Positions 43,390-55,513 of a DNA stretch of 64,000 bases are shown here, in pieces. The translations under genes and the position numbers were made by a program. The notes under the pieces are model-generated. The model made no database searches. It was not told the origin of the DNA and was given only the letters and a program-made list of their open reading frames with translations. The stretch's first letter is position 1. Every line of letters begins with the position of its first letter. Source of the DNA: Lyophyllum atratum (taxonomy: Eukaryota > Basidiomycota > Agaricomycetes > Agaricales > Lyophyllaceae); assembly GCA_014905825.1 (NCBI GenBank), contig JACGCN010000007.1:620001-684000 (forward strand), given 5' to 3'.

Positions 43390-44926
43390 ATGGCACGAGG
43401 GGGGGAGCCACGGCATAAACTGCCAATGTACACCTTCCAAGAGTCTGCACCGCGCCTACGCTCTGCAACCGTTCACCACCGTTACGACACCCAGGCCCAC
43501 AACCTCTCCCCGCCCCCGTCTGCCAACGGCCACGACCAAGAGGAATATACCCCGTATCTCCCCCCTCCCTCCCCCACCTACCGCTCCCGGGGCCGCCGCT
43601 GGCCCTGCAGCCTCGTCCCCCTCCCCCGCCGCCGCACCGTCCGCAAGTTCCTCAACTTCGCACTTCCCCTCACCCTCCTCGTCCTCCTCATCGGTCTGTA
43701 CCTCTACGAACCCCACATCGAAATCGCGTTATACTCCCGCGCATGGGTGCACCGCGAGATCGACCCCATACTCCCGCTTTCCGGCTGCTTCGAGCCCCTG
43801 CGCGTCAGCCCGAACTACAACGTGTCCGACGCCCTCTACGGCCGGCGCCGCACGGAGGTGCAGGCGGGGCTCCCTTTGAAGCGCGGGCTGGACTGCTACG
43901 ACTTCGCGGGGACGGTCCAGGTGCACCGGGACGATGTAAGGGGGAGGGGCCACCGCGTGCCTGCTGATGCACGGACGCAGTTCCACACGTATTGGAGGAC
44001 GGACCTGGTGCCGTTCGGCCCGCGCCAGGAGTGGATGATCAAGTCGTTCTTTGCGACGCAGGACGTGGCGGCGTCGCGGCTGGTGGTGTGGTCCAACGGG
44101 GATCTGACAAAGAACGAGATTCTGAGGGGGTACGTCGCGCGGTATCCGGAGGCGTTTGCGCTGAGGGTGGTGGATATACCGATGCTGGCGAAGTCGACGG
44201 AGCTCCATGGGAGCGAGCTGTTGAAGATGAAGGATAAAAAGGCGTGGTTGGATGGGGACTTGCTTCGGCTCTTGTTGTTGTGGAACTATGGAGGCGTATG
44301 GGTCGATATGGACTCCCTCCTGACCCGGGACCTCGCCCCACTTCTCGAGCACGAGTTTGTGACCCAATGGGACTGCTACGGTACGCTCTATCACCAATTC
44401 ACCCCAGAACTACATGAATACTAATTTAACTGCATATACAGACAAGCCCTACCAGCCTCTAAACGGCGCCCTGATGCGTTTCCGCCAAAACTCACCCTAC
44501 CTCTGCGAAGCCTTCCACATAATGGCCAACTCCCCGCCCCCGCGCATCCACTCCACAGACTGGGGCTCCCTCCTCTACCTCAAGCTCTGGCGGCGCCTCA
44601 TCGCGCACGCCATCCCGCCCTTCAAAGTCCTCCCCTTCTGCTTCAGCGACGGCCGCTCCTGCCGCCTCGACAACCGCCTCCCCGACCCCTTCGCGCCGGA
44701 CAATCGCGCGGGGAAGTGGACTATGGGCTTGGGGCTGGAGGAGGGCGGGGGGCTGGATGAGGTGCTGGGGAAGGTGTTTGGGGTGCATTTGCATAATCAG
44801 TGGGAGAAGGGGTTTCCGAGTGGGGGGTGGGTTGAGAGGCTGTTGTTGAGGAGGTATGAGCAGAGGCTGAGGGGGTTGGAGGTGAGGGGATTGTTGGAAG
44901 GGGATGAGGAGGGAGAGGAATTGTGA
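43390..44926 (+). CDS. GT32-type Golgi glycosyltransferase
   Basis: Two exons (43390-44380 and 44442-44926; 61-nt intron) give 491 aa. Type II topology: a proline-rich cytosolic tail with RRRTVRK, then a membrane anchor near residues 86-108 (LPLTLLVLLIGLYLY). The catalytic domain has RTDLVPFGPRQEWMIKSFFATQ, VVWSNGDL, WLDGDLLRLLLLWNYGG and the DXD metal site WVDMDS near residue 304, followed by LNGALMRF, STDWGSLLYLKLWRRL and VHLHNQWEKGFP. This matches fungal GT32 (alpha-1,6-mannosyl/Gb3-type) enzymes that transfer sugars from nucleotide donors in the Golgi. Acceptor unknown. Start ATG chosen at 43390 because the upstream frame is not protein-like. Confidence 0.85.
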
Positions 44927-45735
44927 GATGGTGGGATGGGTGAGGATGTGTAGAGAAGATTATGTTCCATCTAATGCGGACGCGTGTCGCTGTGCTTAAT
45001 CATATTCGCTTTGGTTTGCAAGATGTTGTTTCGTTGATGAGTCGTTGTACCTTTTCATCAAAACTTGGATGTTCAACGCGATTCACCGGTGAGTGCGTTT
45101 AGGATACTCCTCAACGGTGTTAACCTAGATTTATATTAGATACGAATCACTTTGACTTCGGGCTTCCTAGCGTACGGGTCATCTTGTCGACGTCCCACTT
45201 CATTTCATTACTGTCACTTTTTCCCTTCTTACCGGACAGGTAAGTAGTGCCCCGACAACTTCGCGCGTCCATCAGCTGCGGCAGCTCTACTCTCTCAACT
45301 GCGTGTCCCACCTCGAACGCGCTCACGCGACAGCAAAAGTCCTGGTCTCGCCTTACAATCCCTGCGGACATGTCATATCGAAATAGCAACGAAGTCAGAC
45401 TACTCTTACAGTGACAGCATTGATACCTCAAAACAAGAACCCGTGAGCGCGTATATCCCCCGTAGGCGCCTTTCGAGCCGAATGGAATAGATGGCCAAGA
45501 TGGCGCAGTGCAAGGAGGTGCTTTTGACAGGCGCAGCCGCGATCTTTCTCAAACATCCGTGCAAGTTACGCCAGTCCTGGGTTCGAGGAAACAGCCATGA
45601 CATGCGCGCAGTCGTGATGTCCAACCATCCTCTGTAGCCAAAAATGGTCCAAGGCAATGCCTCCCTCCGATGCAACCCTTATAAACCTCCCAACCTCTGC
45701 ATGGTACCTCAAAAAAACCAAACTCCTCTGAACAA
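44927..45735. promoter_or_regulatory. Intergenic with promoter of the sedolisin gene
   Basis: No gene seen. CTTATAAACC at about 45678-45687 is a TATA-like box some 50 bp before the sedolisin ATG, followed by a CT-rich tract. Confidence 0.45.
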
Positions 45736-48332
45736 ATGTTCCGAGCACTCATCCTCCTCGGTGCCCTCCTCATCCCGCTCTCAAACGCAAACCCACTCCT
45801 CAATCACCCCACCCGGTCCGGACACATCATACACGAGAAAAGGACACCCGACCCCAGCCACCCCATCCGCCGCCTCCCCGCCTCATCCCCCCTCCCGCTC
45901 CGCATCGCCCTAAAACAGGCATCCCTCGACCTCCTCCCCTCGCTCCTCCTCGCCGTCTCCGACCCCGCCTCGCCCTCGTACGGCCAGCACTGGACGCCCG
46001 ACCAGGTCGTTCGGAAGTTCGCCCCGCCCGATGAGGCGGCGCATAGGGTGCGGAGGTGGTTGGAGGCGAAGGGCGTGCAGCCGGAAAGGGTACGGAGGAG
46101 TAAGAATAAGGCGTGGCTTGAGGTGAGGGGCGCGACTGTTGGGGAGGTGGAGGAGCTTTTGGACGCGAGGTATCATGTATATAGGAGGGAGGGCGAGGGC
46201 GGGGAGGAGTATGAGCATGTTGGTGAGGGGCTGTTTCCTTGCTTATTGGACTAGAGGTGGTGTTGATACCCGCTGGGATGGGTAGCATGCGATTCGTATT
46301 CCTTGCCGAGAAGTATCTCGGAAGTGGTCGATTTTATCACGCCTACAGTGCAGCCCAACATCAAGCTGGGTGATATAGGTACCCACAGAGAGAGGAGCCT
46401 AGCTGCCAGACGTTATTCCAAGCGAGCACCTGAAGCGACTGATGCGCCTACTGGGTGCGACAAGGTCGTGACTCCAGACTGCATCAAGGCCCTTTACAAC
46501 ATGACATATGTCCCAAAGGCCACCGACCGTAACACCTTTGGCATCGGTACGTGTGATTCCAACTTTGGACCTTGAGCCATTGCTGACCCACAAGCCCCTT
46601 CATGCAGTGAGCTATTATGCCAACACATATCTCCAGTCCGACCTTGACGCCTTCTTCCGGAACTTTTCGCCCATGCTTGTGGGAAAGTCGCCCCACTTGA
46701 TCTCGATTGACGGCGGTAAGTCCACTCAGGCGCGCGTAGAGCCACACTGACTGTAGACCTTGCAGGATCCAATGAGCAAGACCAGAACACCGATGTCGGG
46801 GAGACGGGGTACATATTGCAATACGCCATGTCCCTCGTGCAGCCCCAGCCCGTCCAGCTTCTCCAGGTCGGGAATCAGCAAACGGGTATGTCCAGCCAAA
46901 TTCACCACCCGCCCTGAGGTTCGATTCTCAATTCCTTAACTCTCCCCACAGGCGAGCGAGTTCGCTCCTTCAACGAATGGCTTGACGCCGTCGACGGCTC
47001 ATACTGCACCTCCGATGGCGGAGATGACTTCACCTACGACCCCGTTCTGCCAGATCCACTTCCTGGCGGGCTGAAGGAGCATACATGCGGGTCCGTCAAG
47101 GCCCCATACGTTATATCGAACTCGCAGGCGCTGTTTGAGCACGCCTTCCCGCAGTTTTATCTGCAGCGGCAGTGTAACGAGTTCGCGAAGCTTGGACTGA
47201 TGGGCGTGACGGTCGTGTACTCTGCTGGTAATGCAGGTACGAGCGGCGCGACGAATGGGTATTGTCTTGACGAGAATGGTACATTTTGCTTCGTCGCTCG
47301 CTTATTTGTGTTCTAAATGCTGTGTGCCTTTGCCAGGGTCAATGAATGCAAACGCGACGCTCTTCAACCCTTCCTGGCCGGCATCGTGTCCGTGGGTCAC
47401 AGCCGTTGGCGGTACACAAGTCAAGGCCGGTTCTGTCGCGGCACCTGGCGCGGAGGAGGTCTGGAACGAGGAAGTTATTCCGGGGTTCTTCGAGTCGGGT
47501 GGTGGCGGGTTCAGTAACCGGTTCCCGATACCGTGGTACCAGAAGCAAGCCGTGAACGCCTATGTAGACAGGCTGAGGAAGGATGACCCGGGTCATTTGA
47601 GGCTATTTAATACGAAAGGAGTGCGTTTTAAATTCTATGCATGCGGGCGAGTATATGCTGAGTATAATGTGTAGCGCGCGTATCCCGACTTGAGTGTCGT
47701 CGCGTAAGATTTTGTTGGCTTTTCTTTGAGGGAGCGTACCTGATGATATCATGCGTAGGAATCAGTTTTTGAACGTCGACGACGGATCGGTCATTGCAAG
47801 TAGTGGCACGTCCGGTGCGGTACCAACGGTCGCGTCCATCATCACGCTGGTCAACGATGCGCGGCTCGCTGCGGGAAAGACACCCGTCGGCTTCATCAAC
47901 CCAGTGGTGCGTACTACTTCGATCCATATCTCGTATGTGGTGTCGCGTTCTGACGAGCAGGCACGGCATGTAGATCTACTCCCCAGGCTTTGCAAGCGCG
48001 TTCAACGATGTGACGTCAGGGACGAACCAAGGTTGCAGAGGCCGTGAGTAGTGCAGTCATTCGTAGTTATCCCATTTCTACGTCTGACGCATGTGTTGGA
48101 ACGTTGCAGTGCAAGGCCAGCGGGGAGGAGGGTTCAAAGCGTATGGTTTCTACACGTTCGAGTGACCTGATTTGTGCTGACTGCCTTCGGATTTCAGCGA
48201 CAAAGGATGGGATCCGGCTTCAGGTAGGTTGATTCCTCATTGAAAGTGTATGCAGGGAGCTGACGGCCATCAATAGGGGTGGGTACTCCCAATCTCGGAT
48301 TGCTCATCAAGAAGTGGTTGGCGTTGCCTTGA
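45736..48332 (+). CDS. Secreted sedolisin (S53) with altered active site
   Basis: Twelve exons splice in phase to 648 aa: 45736-46222, 46286-46546, 46608-46715, 46766-46885, 46952-47278, 47337-47620, 47675-47703, 47759-47906, 47974-48043, 48110-48140, 48198-48223, 48277-48332. Signal peptide (MFRALILLGALLIPLSNA), then a pro-domain (SYGQHWTPDQVVRKFAP), then the catalytic domain. Family landmarks: CITPxCLxxLY-like TPDCIKALYNM, CNEFAKLGLMGVTVVYSAG, NGYCLDENG, FNPSWPASCPWVTAVGGT, catalytic Ser in SSGTSGAVP near 556, and GWDPASGVGTPN. But the E-x3-D acid motif reads GETGYILQY (Glu kept, Asp replaced by Ile) and the oxyanion Asp of SGDSG reads AGNAG (Asn). Probably an inactive or much altered tripeptidyl-peptidase-like protein. 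Confidence 0.85.
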
Positions 48333-48457
48333 CGCATGTAATTTCTCGATCGGTAGCAGACTGCGAAGGAAAAAATGGACCCTCGAGATCATTCTACATG
48401 CTGATACAAGTTTTGGTAAATACAGCGTTAACCATAGTTCATGTCGTACCAGATATT

Positions 48458-48985
48458 TTACAATGCAGGCATCTTGCGCACCACCTTGCCCTCATTCTTA
48501 GCATGCACTGCCAGCCGCCTGAGTATCTCTGAGTCTGTCCAGCGCTCTGGTGGCGTCCTTTTCCCCGTTGCCCAGTAGTAAATATCCCAGTCTGCCTCAT
48601 CCAGCAGCTGCCATCCAAACTCGTGTCAGTGCCCATCCAATTGACAAAATGGAATCATATCTACCCGGTCGTACTCGCGCATCTCCGCCTCGCTCATCGT
48701 GTTCAAGTGGTCGCGTGCAAAAGTGCTCAATAGCAGATCGCTTTCCAGCGTCCCGCGCTTGCGCGACTGGTATACGAGGCGCGCGCGGAGCGTGTCGGTG
48801 GACTCATTGTGTCGGGGCAATGGATTCGGCTGGATGTCCTCCGTCATTGTCGAGGCGAGGTGTTCTGGGGTGTTGGGGAGAGGCCATGGGTCCGCGCGGC
48901 GGTGAAGGGAGACGGAGAAGAGGCGTTTGGGAACGAGGAGACGGCACCGGGAGGAGAATATGCATCGTTGAATGGCCGGCAACAT
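48458..48985 (-). CDS. SDH5: Succinate dehydrogenase assembly factor 2 (SDHAF2/Sdh5)
   Basis: Two exons (48985-48665 and 48607-48458; 57-nt intron) give 156 aa. The N-terminus is a mitochondrial presequence ([17 protein letters not shown], basic, no acids). The mature part has the family core: [18 protein letters not shown] with the conserved [38 protein letters not shown] and [12 protein letters not shown]. The factor promotes FAD attachment to the flavoprotein subunit of complex II in the matrix. It is convergent with the sedolisin gene, with stops 126 bp apart. Confidence 0.93.
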
Positions 48986-49816
48986 AATGGTGCTTTAGGA
49001 ACGAATCCGGATTCCGCCACCGCTCCGTGGAATGGATTTGACAAGCTCTTGACAAATAAGCGAGATCGGCCCGTCAGTCCCAACTTGAACTTCGTGCACT
49101 TGTACCCAACCTGCATCAATTGTAACACCGTCGGTCCTCAGTGTTTTGGAGCTCTTCTCGGACCCCCTTCGTATAATCAAATACGAAACATACCCGCAAT
49201 CCGTTCTATGGTCCCATCAGTGAAGCCCGCTTCTCAACAGAAGCAATAATACTGGCGACTTCACTAGCTTGTGCGGCGTGGGCTCAACCGATCTCTTCCA
49301 TCCACAGCTATGGAGCGCACGAAGGACAAGGCAGACTACTCATCGCAGCTCGGTGTTTTCCCCGCTCTTGACATGGATTGCTTCTCTCCTCCAGCGGACA
49401 AGCACGCCAAAATACCCAACAAAAACCTTTCAATCGTTGCTCTGCCGCTACGACCGCTCTATCCCACTCCTGTAGAACTGAGACCGAACGTTGGGTTCTG
49501 CGCTTGCAACAGAGGAATTGCGTAGCAGCTGGTTGCATGTGGGATGCCTGCCATCTTGATGGGTGTAAATTAAGACGAGTTTGAGTTTACAAGAACTAGA
49601 ACGTGGCCCTGATTGTTGCCTTCATCTCATAAGCAGACCACCTCAGCATCTTGTTGCGACTACTCGACTTCAACCGTCCAATTGCCGCATTCTGGAACAC
49701 CCATGTGGAATAGCCACGGATACCCTCAGTCCATTTTTATCCAATTCAGCCATGCCTATGAGCGCGGGCGTATTCCCTCAAGTATGTACACAAAAAAAAT
49801 CAAGTATGTATGAATA
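48986..49816. other. Intergenic, nothing recognised
   Basis: Between the 5' side of SDH5 and the 3' end of the NLR gene. Short frames on both strands have no motif or splice support. Confidence 0.4.
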
Positions 49817-52800
49817 TCATGATCCTCGGACAAGCACATGCTTTCTTGCCTCCCCCACTGCAACTTCCAGTTTCTCCGCCTCATCCAAGCGGCCCAGTTT
49901 TCGGTATGTTGATGCCAGATTTGCCTTGCTAGTGATTGTATCAGGATGCTCCTCACCGAGCACTCGCTTCCTTGTCTCCAGAACTTCCATTTCCAGTTTC
50001 TCTGCCTCATCAAAACGGCCCAGCTCCCAGCATGTTTTTGCCAGATTTCCAGTGCTGGTGAGTGTGTCGGGATGCTCCTTGCCAAGCACGCGCTTGCTTG
50101 CCTCCAGCACTGCAACTTCCATTTTCTCTGCCTCATCCAAGCGACCCCGCTTTCTGTAGGTCGATGCCAGATGTCCCGTGCTAGCGAGCGTGTCAGGATG
50201 CTCCGCACCAAGCACTCGCTTTCTTGTCTCCAGCACTGTGACCTGCAGTTCTTCTGCTTCATCGAAGCGGCCCAGATCCCAATATGTTCTTGCCAGATTT
50301 GAAGAGCTAATGAGCGTGACAGGATGCTCCTTGCCAAGCACTCGCTGCCTTGCCTCTAGCACTGCAACTTCCAGTCTCTCTGCCTCATCCAAGCGGCCCA
50401 GCCTCCAGTATATTGATGCCAAATTCGCAGTGCTAGTGAGTGTGAAAGGATGCTCCTCACCAAGCACTCGCTTCCTTGCCTCCAGTACTGCAACCTGCAT
50501 TTCCTCTGCCTTGTCAAAGCGGCCCAGATGCCGGTATGTTATTGCCAGGTTTGCAATACTCATGAGTGTGTCAGGATGCTCCTCACCCAGCACTTGCTTC
50601 CTTGCCTCCAGCACTGCAACCTGCAGTTTCTCTGCCTTATCAAAGTGCCCTAGCTCATGGTATGCCGTCGCCAGATTTGCTCTGCTATTGAGAGTTCTTC
50701 TACTGTTCAAGCCAGATATCTGTGTGTTTGCTTCAACCAGAGAGAGGTAAAGCTTCTCAGCCTCCAGGTATCGACCATTTTCATAATAAAGTAATGAGAA
50801 TCTTTCCAGTAAGGCTGGTTTGATATCTCTGTTGTGTTTCAATATAGCATCAACATGTGGTTGAAGCACACGTCGAGATCTTATGCTTTCAAGATCGGTT
50901 TGTAAACTCAGTGATAGTCCAACTGAGTACTGGGCACAGACCAGGGTAGAGCGGTCATTCTTAGCCATAGTACACATCCAGCTGTGCACCAGAGGATGGA
51001 TGTAGAAGACTCTACTGGTACGATCAAAGTTGATCAAGGAGTATGACTGCAAGTCAGCCACAATCTCCCGAAAGTAGAATGTGTTCCAGTTTCTTGTGGG
51101 CCTGCGAAATTCATCCATGACTTGGAGAATATCCGTACTTGCAGGCTCACAAAATCTATCTAGAAAATCCCGTAGAGCAGGTAGAGCAGCAGTATCATCA
51201 CAGTCATCGATGGCAGCACAGGAGGCTGCAAACATCTCCTCGGAGATACTATCATGATGCATGAAAGAGCAGACTTTGAGAAACATGGCAGCTGCAGGCT
51301 GCAGGAGTTTCACGCTCATTTCCCAGGTTGTATATACTGTCCACTTGTAGTCATCGTGGGTCTGTACAGACTGGGCTTTCCAGAGCAAGGCCCGGTTCTT
51401 TCTGTACAGCTCAAGGTAGCCCTCGAGATCCTGAGTCTTTCGGATATAAGCACCTGCTTGTACAAGTGCAAGGGGAAGACAACTCAGTTCCTTTATACCC
51501 AAATCAATTCAATAAATGATATGAGTAGAGACTAAAAGCATACCTTAGCAATCGCAGCAGCTTGGTCTTTCACAGTATCAGTAACAGTGTTACTATCAGC
51601 AGCCATAGCTAAGAGGAGATCTGTAGCATCCTCCTCCTCTAGATCAGGTACGGAGAACCTTCCATTTCGAGGAGCATGGGAGCACAACTGTGGGTTTCGC
51701 GTTGTGATGAGGATATTACCATGAGAGCACGGTGGCAAATACTGAGACAGGTTAAGCTTGACATCGTCAGCATTGTTGAAAAACAACAGCCATTCCTGAT
51801 GTTGACTCGCAAGTGATTGCAAAGCATCATCTGCTGATTTACCAAAATGCTTTGCCAGAGAAATGTTGACCAAGTCCACCTTGATAGTGTCAGCAGTTGT
51901 CGCATCAATGAAGAAGATATCAGTGAAGCTGAACATTGATTTTGAGTTTGGACCATCATGAATTGGGAAGTCTCAACACACCGCTTTTTTTGCGCACATG
52001 TCTCGACAAATTTGTACCCGATTTGTGTCTTTCCTACACCGCCAAGCCCATATAACACACATACATGACGAGGACCAACTTCGTTCTGAAAGTATACGTC
52101 CATCTGTGTGAGAATAGCCTGACGTCCAGTAAAGAGGTGTGTCGGGGGAGGACAGCGCTTATAAGCTACATCTACGCAATCACGGAGGTCAGCAACATGG
52201 ATGGAAATAACTTTCGACACGCACTGATCAAAGGCTCTGCATGCGAGACTGCGTTTGGCACAGCGTCATAGTAATTGACACTGCCTTGGCCATGGACGTC
52301 AATGAAGGTGGAATTATTTATAGTGAAATGATGTGCATGAGAGAATACACCAGCAGGTTCAGTAGGCGCCGATTGAACTAGAGCAGGAGATTGGCCAGTG
52401 CCGACTTGGGCCCCATTACTGCTGACACCGCTATCAGTGGTGGCGAGGCCAGGTCCAAGCACTGCCGTATCTGAGGCTTGAGAGGCGTCATCGTGGAGGG
52501 ATTGGCCAGCGTCGACTTGGAGACCATTATCACTGACACCGCTATCAGTGGCGGCTAGGCCAGGTCCAAGCACTGCCGTATCTGAGGCTTGAGAGGCGTC
52601 ACCATGGAGGGATTGGCCAGCATCGACTTGGAGACCATTATCACCGACACCGCTATCAGTGGCGGCGAGGCCAGGTCCAAGCACCACCGTATCTGAGGCT
52701 TGAGAAGCTTCACTGTGAAGGGATTGGCCAGCGTCGACTTGGAGACCATTATGGCGGACACCAATATCAGTGGCGGCGAGGTCAGGTCCAAGGACCGCCG

Positions 52801-53113
52801 TACCTGAGGCTTGAGAGGCGTCATCGTGGAAAGATTGGCCAGCGTCGACTTGAAAATCATTAGCGCCGCCACTGACAGCAGTGTCGGCAAGGCCAGCTCC
52901 AAGCACCGCCGTATCTGAGGCTTGAGAGGCGTCATCGTGGAAAGATTGGCCAGCGTCGACTTGAAAATCATTAGCGCCGCCACTGACAGCAGTGTCGGCA
53001 AGGCCAGCTCCAAGCACCGCCGTGCCTGAGGCCCGAGAGGCGTCGCGGCGAGCCTTACGAGCCGATCTCTTGAAGATAGAGAAGAACTTCCGGAACGTTC
53101 GATTTTTCGACAT
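49817..53113 (-). CDS. NLR-type STAND protein: N-terminal 37-aa repeats, NB-ARC, TPR
   Basis: Four exons (53113-52225, 52171-51982, 51928-51544, 51490-49817) splice in phase to 1045 aa. N-terminus: a basic segment (FKRSARKARRDASRAS), then six 37-residue repeats (about 18-235; DASQASDTAVLG, DNGLQVDAGQSLH), then SHAHHFTINNSTFIDV, a beta segment common in agaricomycete NLRs. NB-ARC: P-loop GLGGVGKT near 333, Walker B WLLFFNNADD near 407, sensor ILITTRNP, CLPLALVQAGAY, and HPLVHSW. C-terminus: about eight 42-residue TPRs of the kinesin-light-chain/NPHP type (GRFDEAEKL, VLGEEHPDTL) from about 755. Such proteins act as ligand-triggered switches in fungal non-self recognition and cell death. No recognisable effector domain precedes the repeats. 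Confidence 0.9.
52400..53060 (-). repeat. Exact 111-bp minisatellite inside the NLR
   Basis: CTGAGGCYTGAGA-type starts (plus strand) occur at 52471, 52582, 52693, 52804, 52915 and 53026, always 111 bp apart, so the reading frame is kept (37 codons). The two copies nearest the N-terminus are almost identical over their whole length; the copies toward the NB-ARC are more diverged. Confidence 0.9.
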
Positions 53114-53520
53114 TCGCGAGGTGAGTACCGTCGGCAATATGGCGAAAGGGTTGGTAGTAGAGAGGAAGAAGGGTTTGACATCTGCCAACCGCATGGCAAG
53201 AAGGCAGTGCTTGATTCGTTTGATTGGCTGGGCAGTGTCAATCTAACATATAATCCTGATCGCAAGTCCCTACTTAGTTACGGCCTTCCCTCCTCCGACA
53301 CCACATTCGAATTACCCGCCTCAAGAGCTGTCCATGATTTCCCTGTAGAAATCGTCAATGACCTGCTCATCACAAAGGGGGAGCTAGACGTACGTGACGG
53401 CGGCAACAGAAACACCAGGACATTCATCCTTTCGCCACTGGCGCCTTCTCAAACTTCCGTGGCTGATTACACCTGCATTTCGACATAGGTAGCATAGACA
53501 AGCTTGGCGAGCACCGGGCT
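53114..53520. other. Intergenic upstream of the NLR
   Basis: Nothing recognised; would hold the NLR promoter on the minus strand and the 3' end of the next gene. Confidence 0.35.
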
Positions 53521-54640
53521 TCAGCGTCCTCGAGCTCCAAAGATCAGAGTTGATCCGTCGGGCATATTGCGCGTGTTGAGGTACATGTTCGGCAGGTCGA
53601 TGTGGATTTCAGAGCTTGATGGCATAGCTACGTTGCTAATTGTTGGTCTGTTAATCGCATAGTTATTGGTGACGGACTTGTATTGCGGTGCTGGATAATG
53701 ACGTTGGTGGTCTGTATCACCTCCGAAGTTCATATTGAGCGTCCCGTACTCGCCCGTGTCGCCTTCTTGTGTCGAACCGAAAAAAGGCCAGATGGGAACA
53801 CCACCGAAGAAGCGGGCAAAGGTAACGCCAGACTGATTATCTCACTCGTAGATGTAGAAGGGTGAGTGAGAATCGATAGGCTGGAGAATGCGAAAATGTC
53901 AGGACGTGTATGTGACTGGTAGGTGAACGAAGGAACGTACGTCGTGGAACCGAAGGGCAGGAGGCGTCATTTGTGCATTTCAGTCATTAGTTCCACAGAG
54001 ACTGCACTGGCGAAAGGACGACCTGACAATCAGCATCAGTAATCGTGTCATGTTCCGAAACACAGCGGACTGGAACACGCCAGACCCAAGCAAGCAGGTG
54101 CGAGGATGTCTAACCTAAAACTCGTGCCGTGGACTGACCTTGATTTCCTTGGTGTCCGTGACTCCTGGCACGACTTCCGCCCGAGAACAGAGGGTGTCAA
54201 GACTTGTACACCATTGCGCCTTCGCGGCTCGGAAAGTCCCTAAGGAAGGATAGAAGCTGGAGAGTCGGAGATCGGTGTTATTAATAATGGAGAACGGGTA
54301 CGGGGGGATAAGGCGGGATGGCATATGGTGGGTGCACATGGTCACGTCCATCACGCCATCCGCTGGAGCGCTAGCGCCCGGAATGTTATCAAGTCGTCCA
54401 ACTTTCACATGAGGTAGGACATTCGCGCGGCCATCTGGATCCGCGTCCAAGACAAGGTACAGTGCGTCTTCCAAGATATGACTTGCGGCACATTCATTCA
54501 GAACAAGACAAGGCATCAACGACATTTCCATACTTACAAGTGGTCAATCCGAGTCGTCTATTTTAGACCCGAACATCCGGCTGTACTGACTTGTGGATCT
54601 TGGGCTTAGCTGATTGCGAATATAGCCGCTCTTGAAACAT
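53521..54640 (-). CDS. Hypothetical protein, multi-exon
   Basis: Three blocks on the minus strand look coding. A first exon starts at ATG 54640 (MFQERLYSQSAKPKIH) and stops at a GTCAGT donor. The second block (HILEDALYLVLDADPDGRAN ... AEVVPGVTDTKEIK) ends at a GTCAGT donor near 54138. The last block (VTNNYAINRPTISNVAMPSSS ... GSTLIFGARGR) ends at 53521. A middle exon probably lies in 53840-53960. The ATG at 54531 falls right after GTAAGT and is likely intronic. No domain is recognised; the alternating polar/hydrophobic pattern with SIINNTDLRLSSFY suggests beta structure. Confidence 0.4.
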
Positions 54641-54890
54641 ACTGTAAAATTGGTCGGCAAGTTTGAGAAGCCGTAAAAACATCACATTTTAGAGTAACAT
54701 GCTCTGGTCCAAGAAATATATATCTTCGTTTCAGCGTTGTGTTGGGCTCGGACAAGATGGGTGAATGGGGGTTCCATGGTCATTGAATACGCACTACAAT
54801 TATGCTCTAAATACATCGGACTTCAGGGATGGAGAGCTAGCCTTCCATCAGTCCAGCAACTTCCATCCACGTAACTTGTGTTATATAGCC

Positions 54891-55513
54891 CTAGTAAGGG
54901 GCAGCCGCTGCCTGGCACTTTATGACAGGATGGATATGTCAGCGTTTAATTGACAAGGCAGAGAAAACGACGTACAGCTTTCAGTTGGTCAAGATACCAC
55001 GTGCACGAAGGAAGATCCGCCTTCTCTAAGCACTTCGTGAAGTCTATGATAACCTCCGTCAGTATCAAAAAAAAAATCAAGCTGAATCATCAAAACGCAC
55101 CCTTGGCCTGGACCTCACAGCTCACACCACTTTGGAACTGCTGTTGCTGCTGTTGTTGTTGTACTGGAGGTGCTTGGGCTTCTGCAGGTGCAGAAGAGCT
55201 ACCACCGAAGAGCATGCTGGAGAGTCCATGTCCAATGGTGGACCCGACAGCAACTGAACCAGCTGTCGCGGCCATCTGCGCAAGCATACCTGGTTGACCT
55301 GAGGAGGCCGCGGCAGCAGGGCGGGCGGGTGCAGGGGGAGCAGGTGCGTGCGGGGCGGCGTAGCCGGCAGGGGCAGCTGCTGTATGAGCTCCGCGAGATT
55401 GTGAGGGTGCAGGTGCAGCACGAGCAGCAGGTGCAGAACGTCCACGGGATTGGCGCTGGGGAATTGTTTAATCATTGGAAGGGGCTTGCAGAGCTGCACA
55501 AACTTACAGGCAT
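54891..55513 (-). CDS. MIX17: Mitochondrial twin-CX9C protein Mix17 (CHCHD2/10 family)
   Basis: Four exons give 151 aa: 55513-55508 (only ATG CCT), 55455-55101, 55043-54976 and 54917-54891. The N-terminus is basic and Ala/Pro-rich ([17 protein letters not shown]), then a hydrophobic helix [19 protein letters not shown] with the family motif [18 protein letters not shown], a run of eight Gln, and a CHCH domain with two exact CX9C motifs (CEVQAKDFTKC and [11 protein letters not shown]). The second Cys of the last motif is encoded in the final 27-nt exon. Imported into the intermembrane space by the Mia40 route; linked to respiratory function. Divergent from MBA1. Confidence 0.9.

Noticed and set aside
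43729..44397. 222-codon minus frame inside the glycosyltransferase
   Set aside because: Antisense shadow in a GC-rich gene; no motif, and the plus frame has a full GT32 pattern.
49581..50750. Plus-strand Ser/Phe-rich frames over the TPR region
   Set aside because: Antisense of repeated TPR units, which gives long repetitive open frames by chance.
54115..54531. ATG at 54531 as the start of the hypothetical gene
   Set aside because: It directly follows GTAAGT on the minus strand and is more likely within an intron; an upstream ATG with a clean donor exists.
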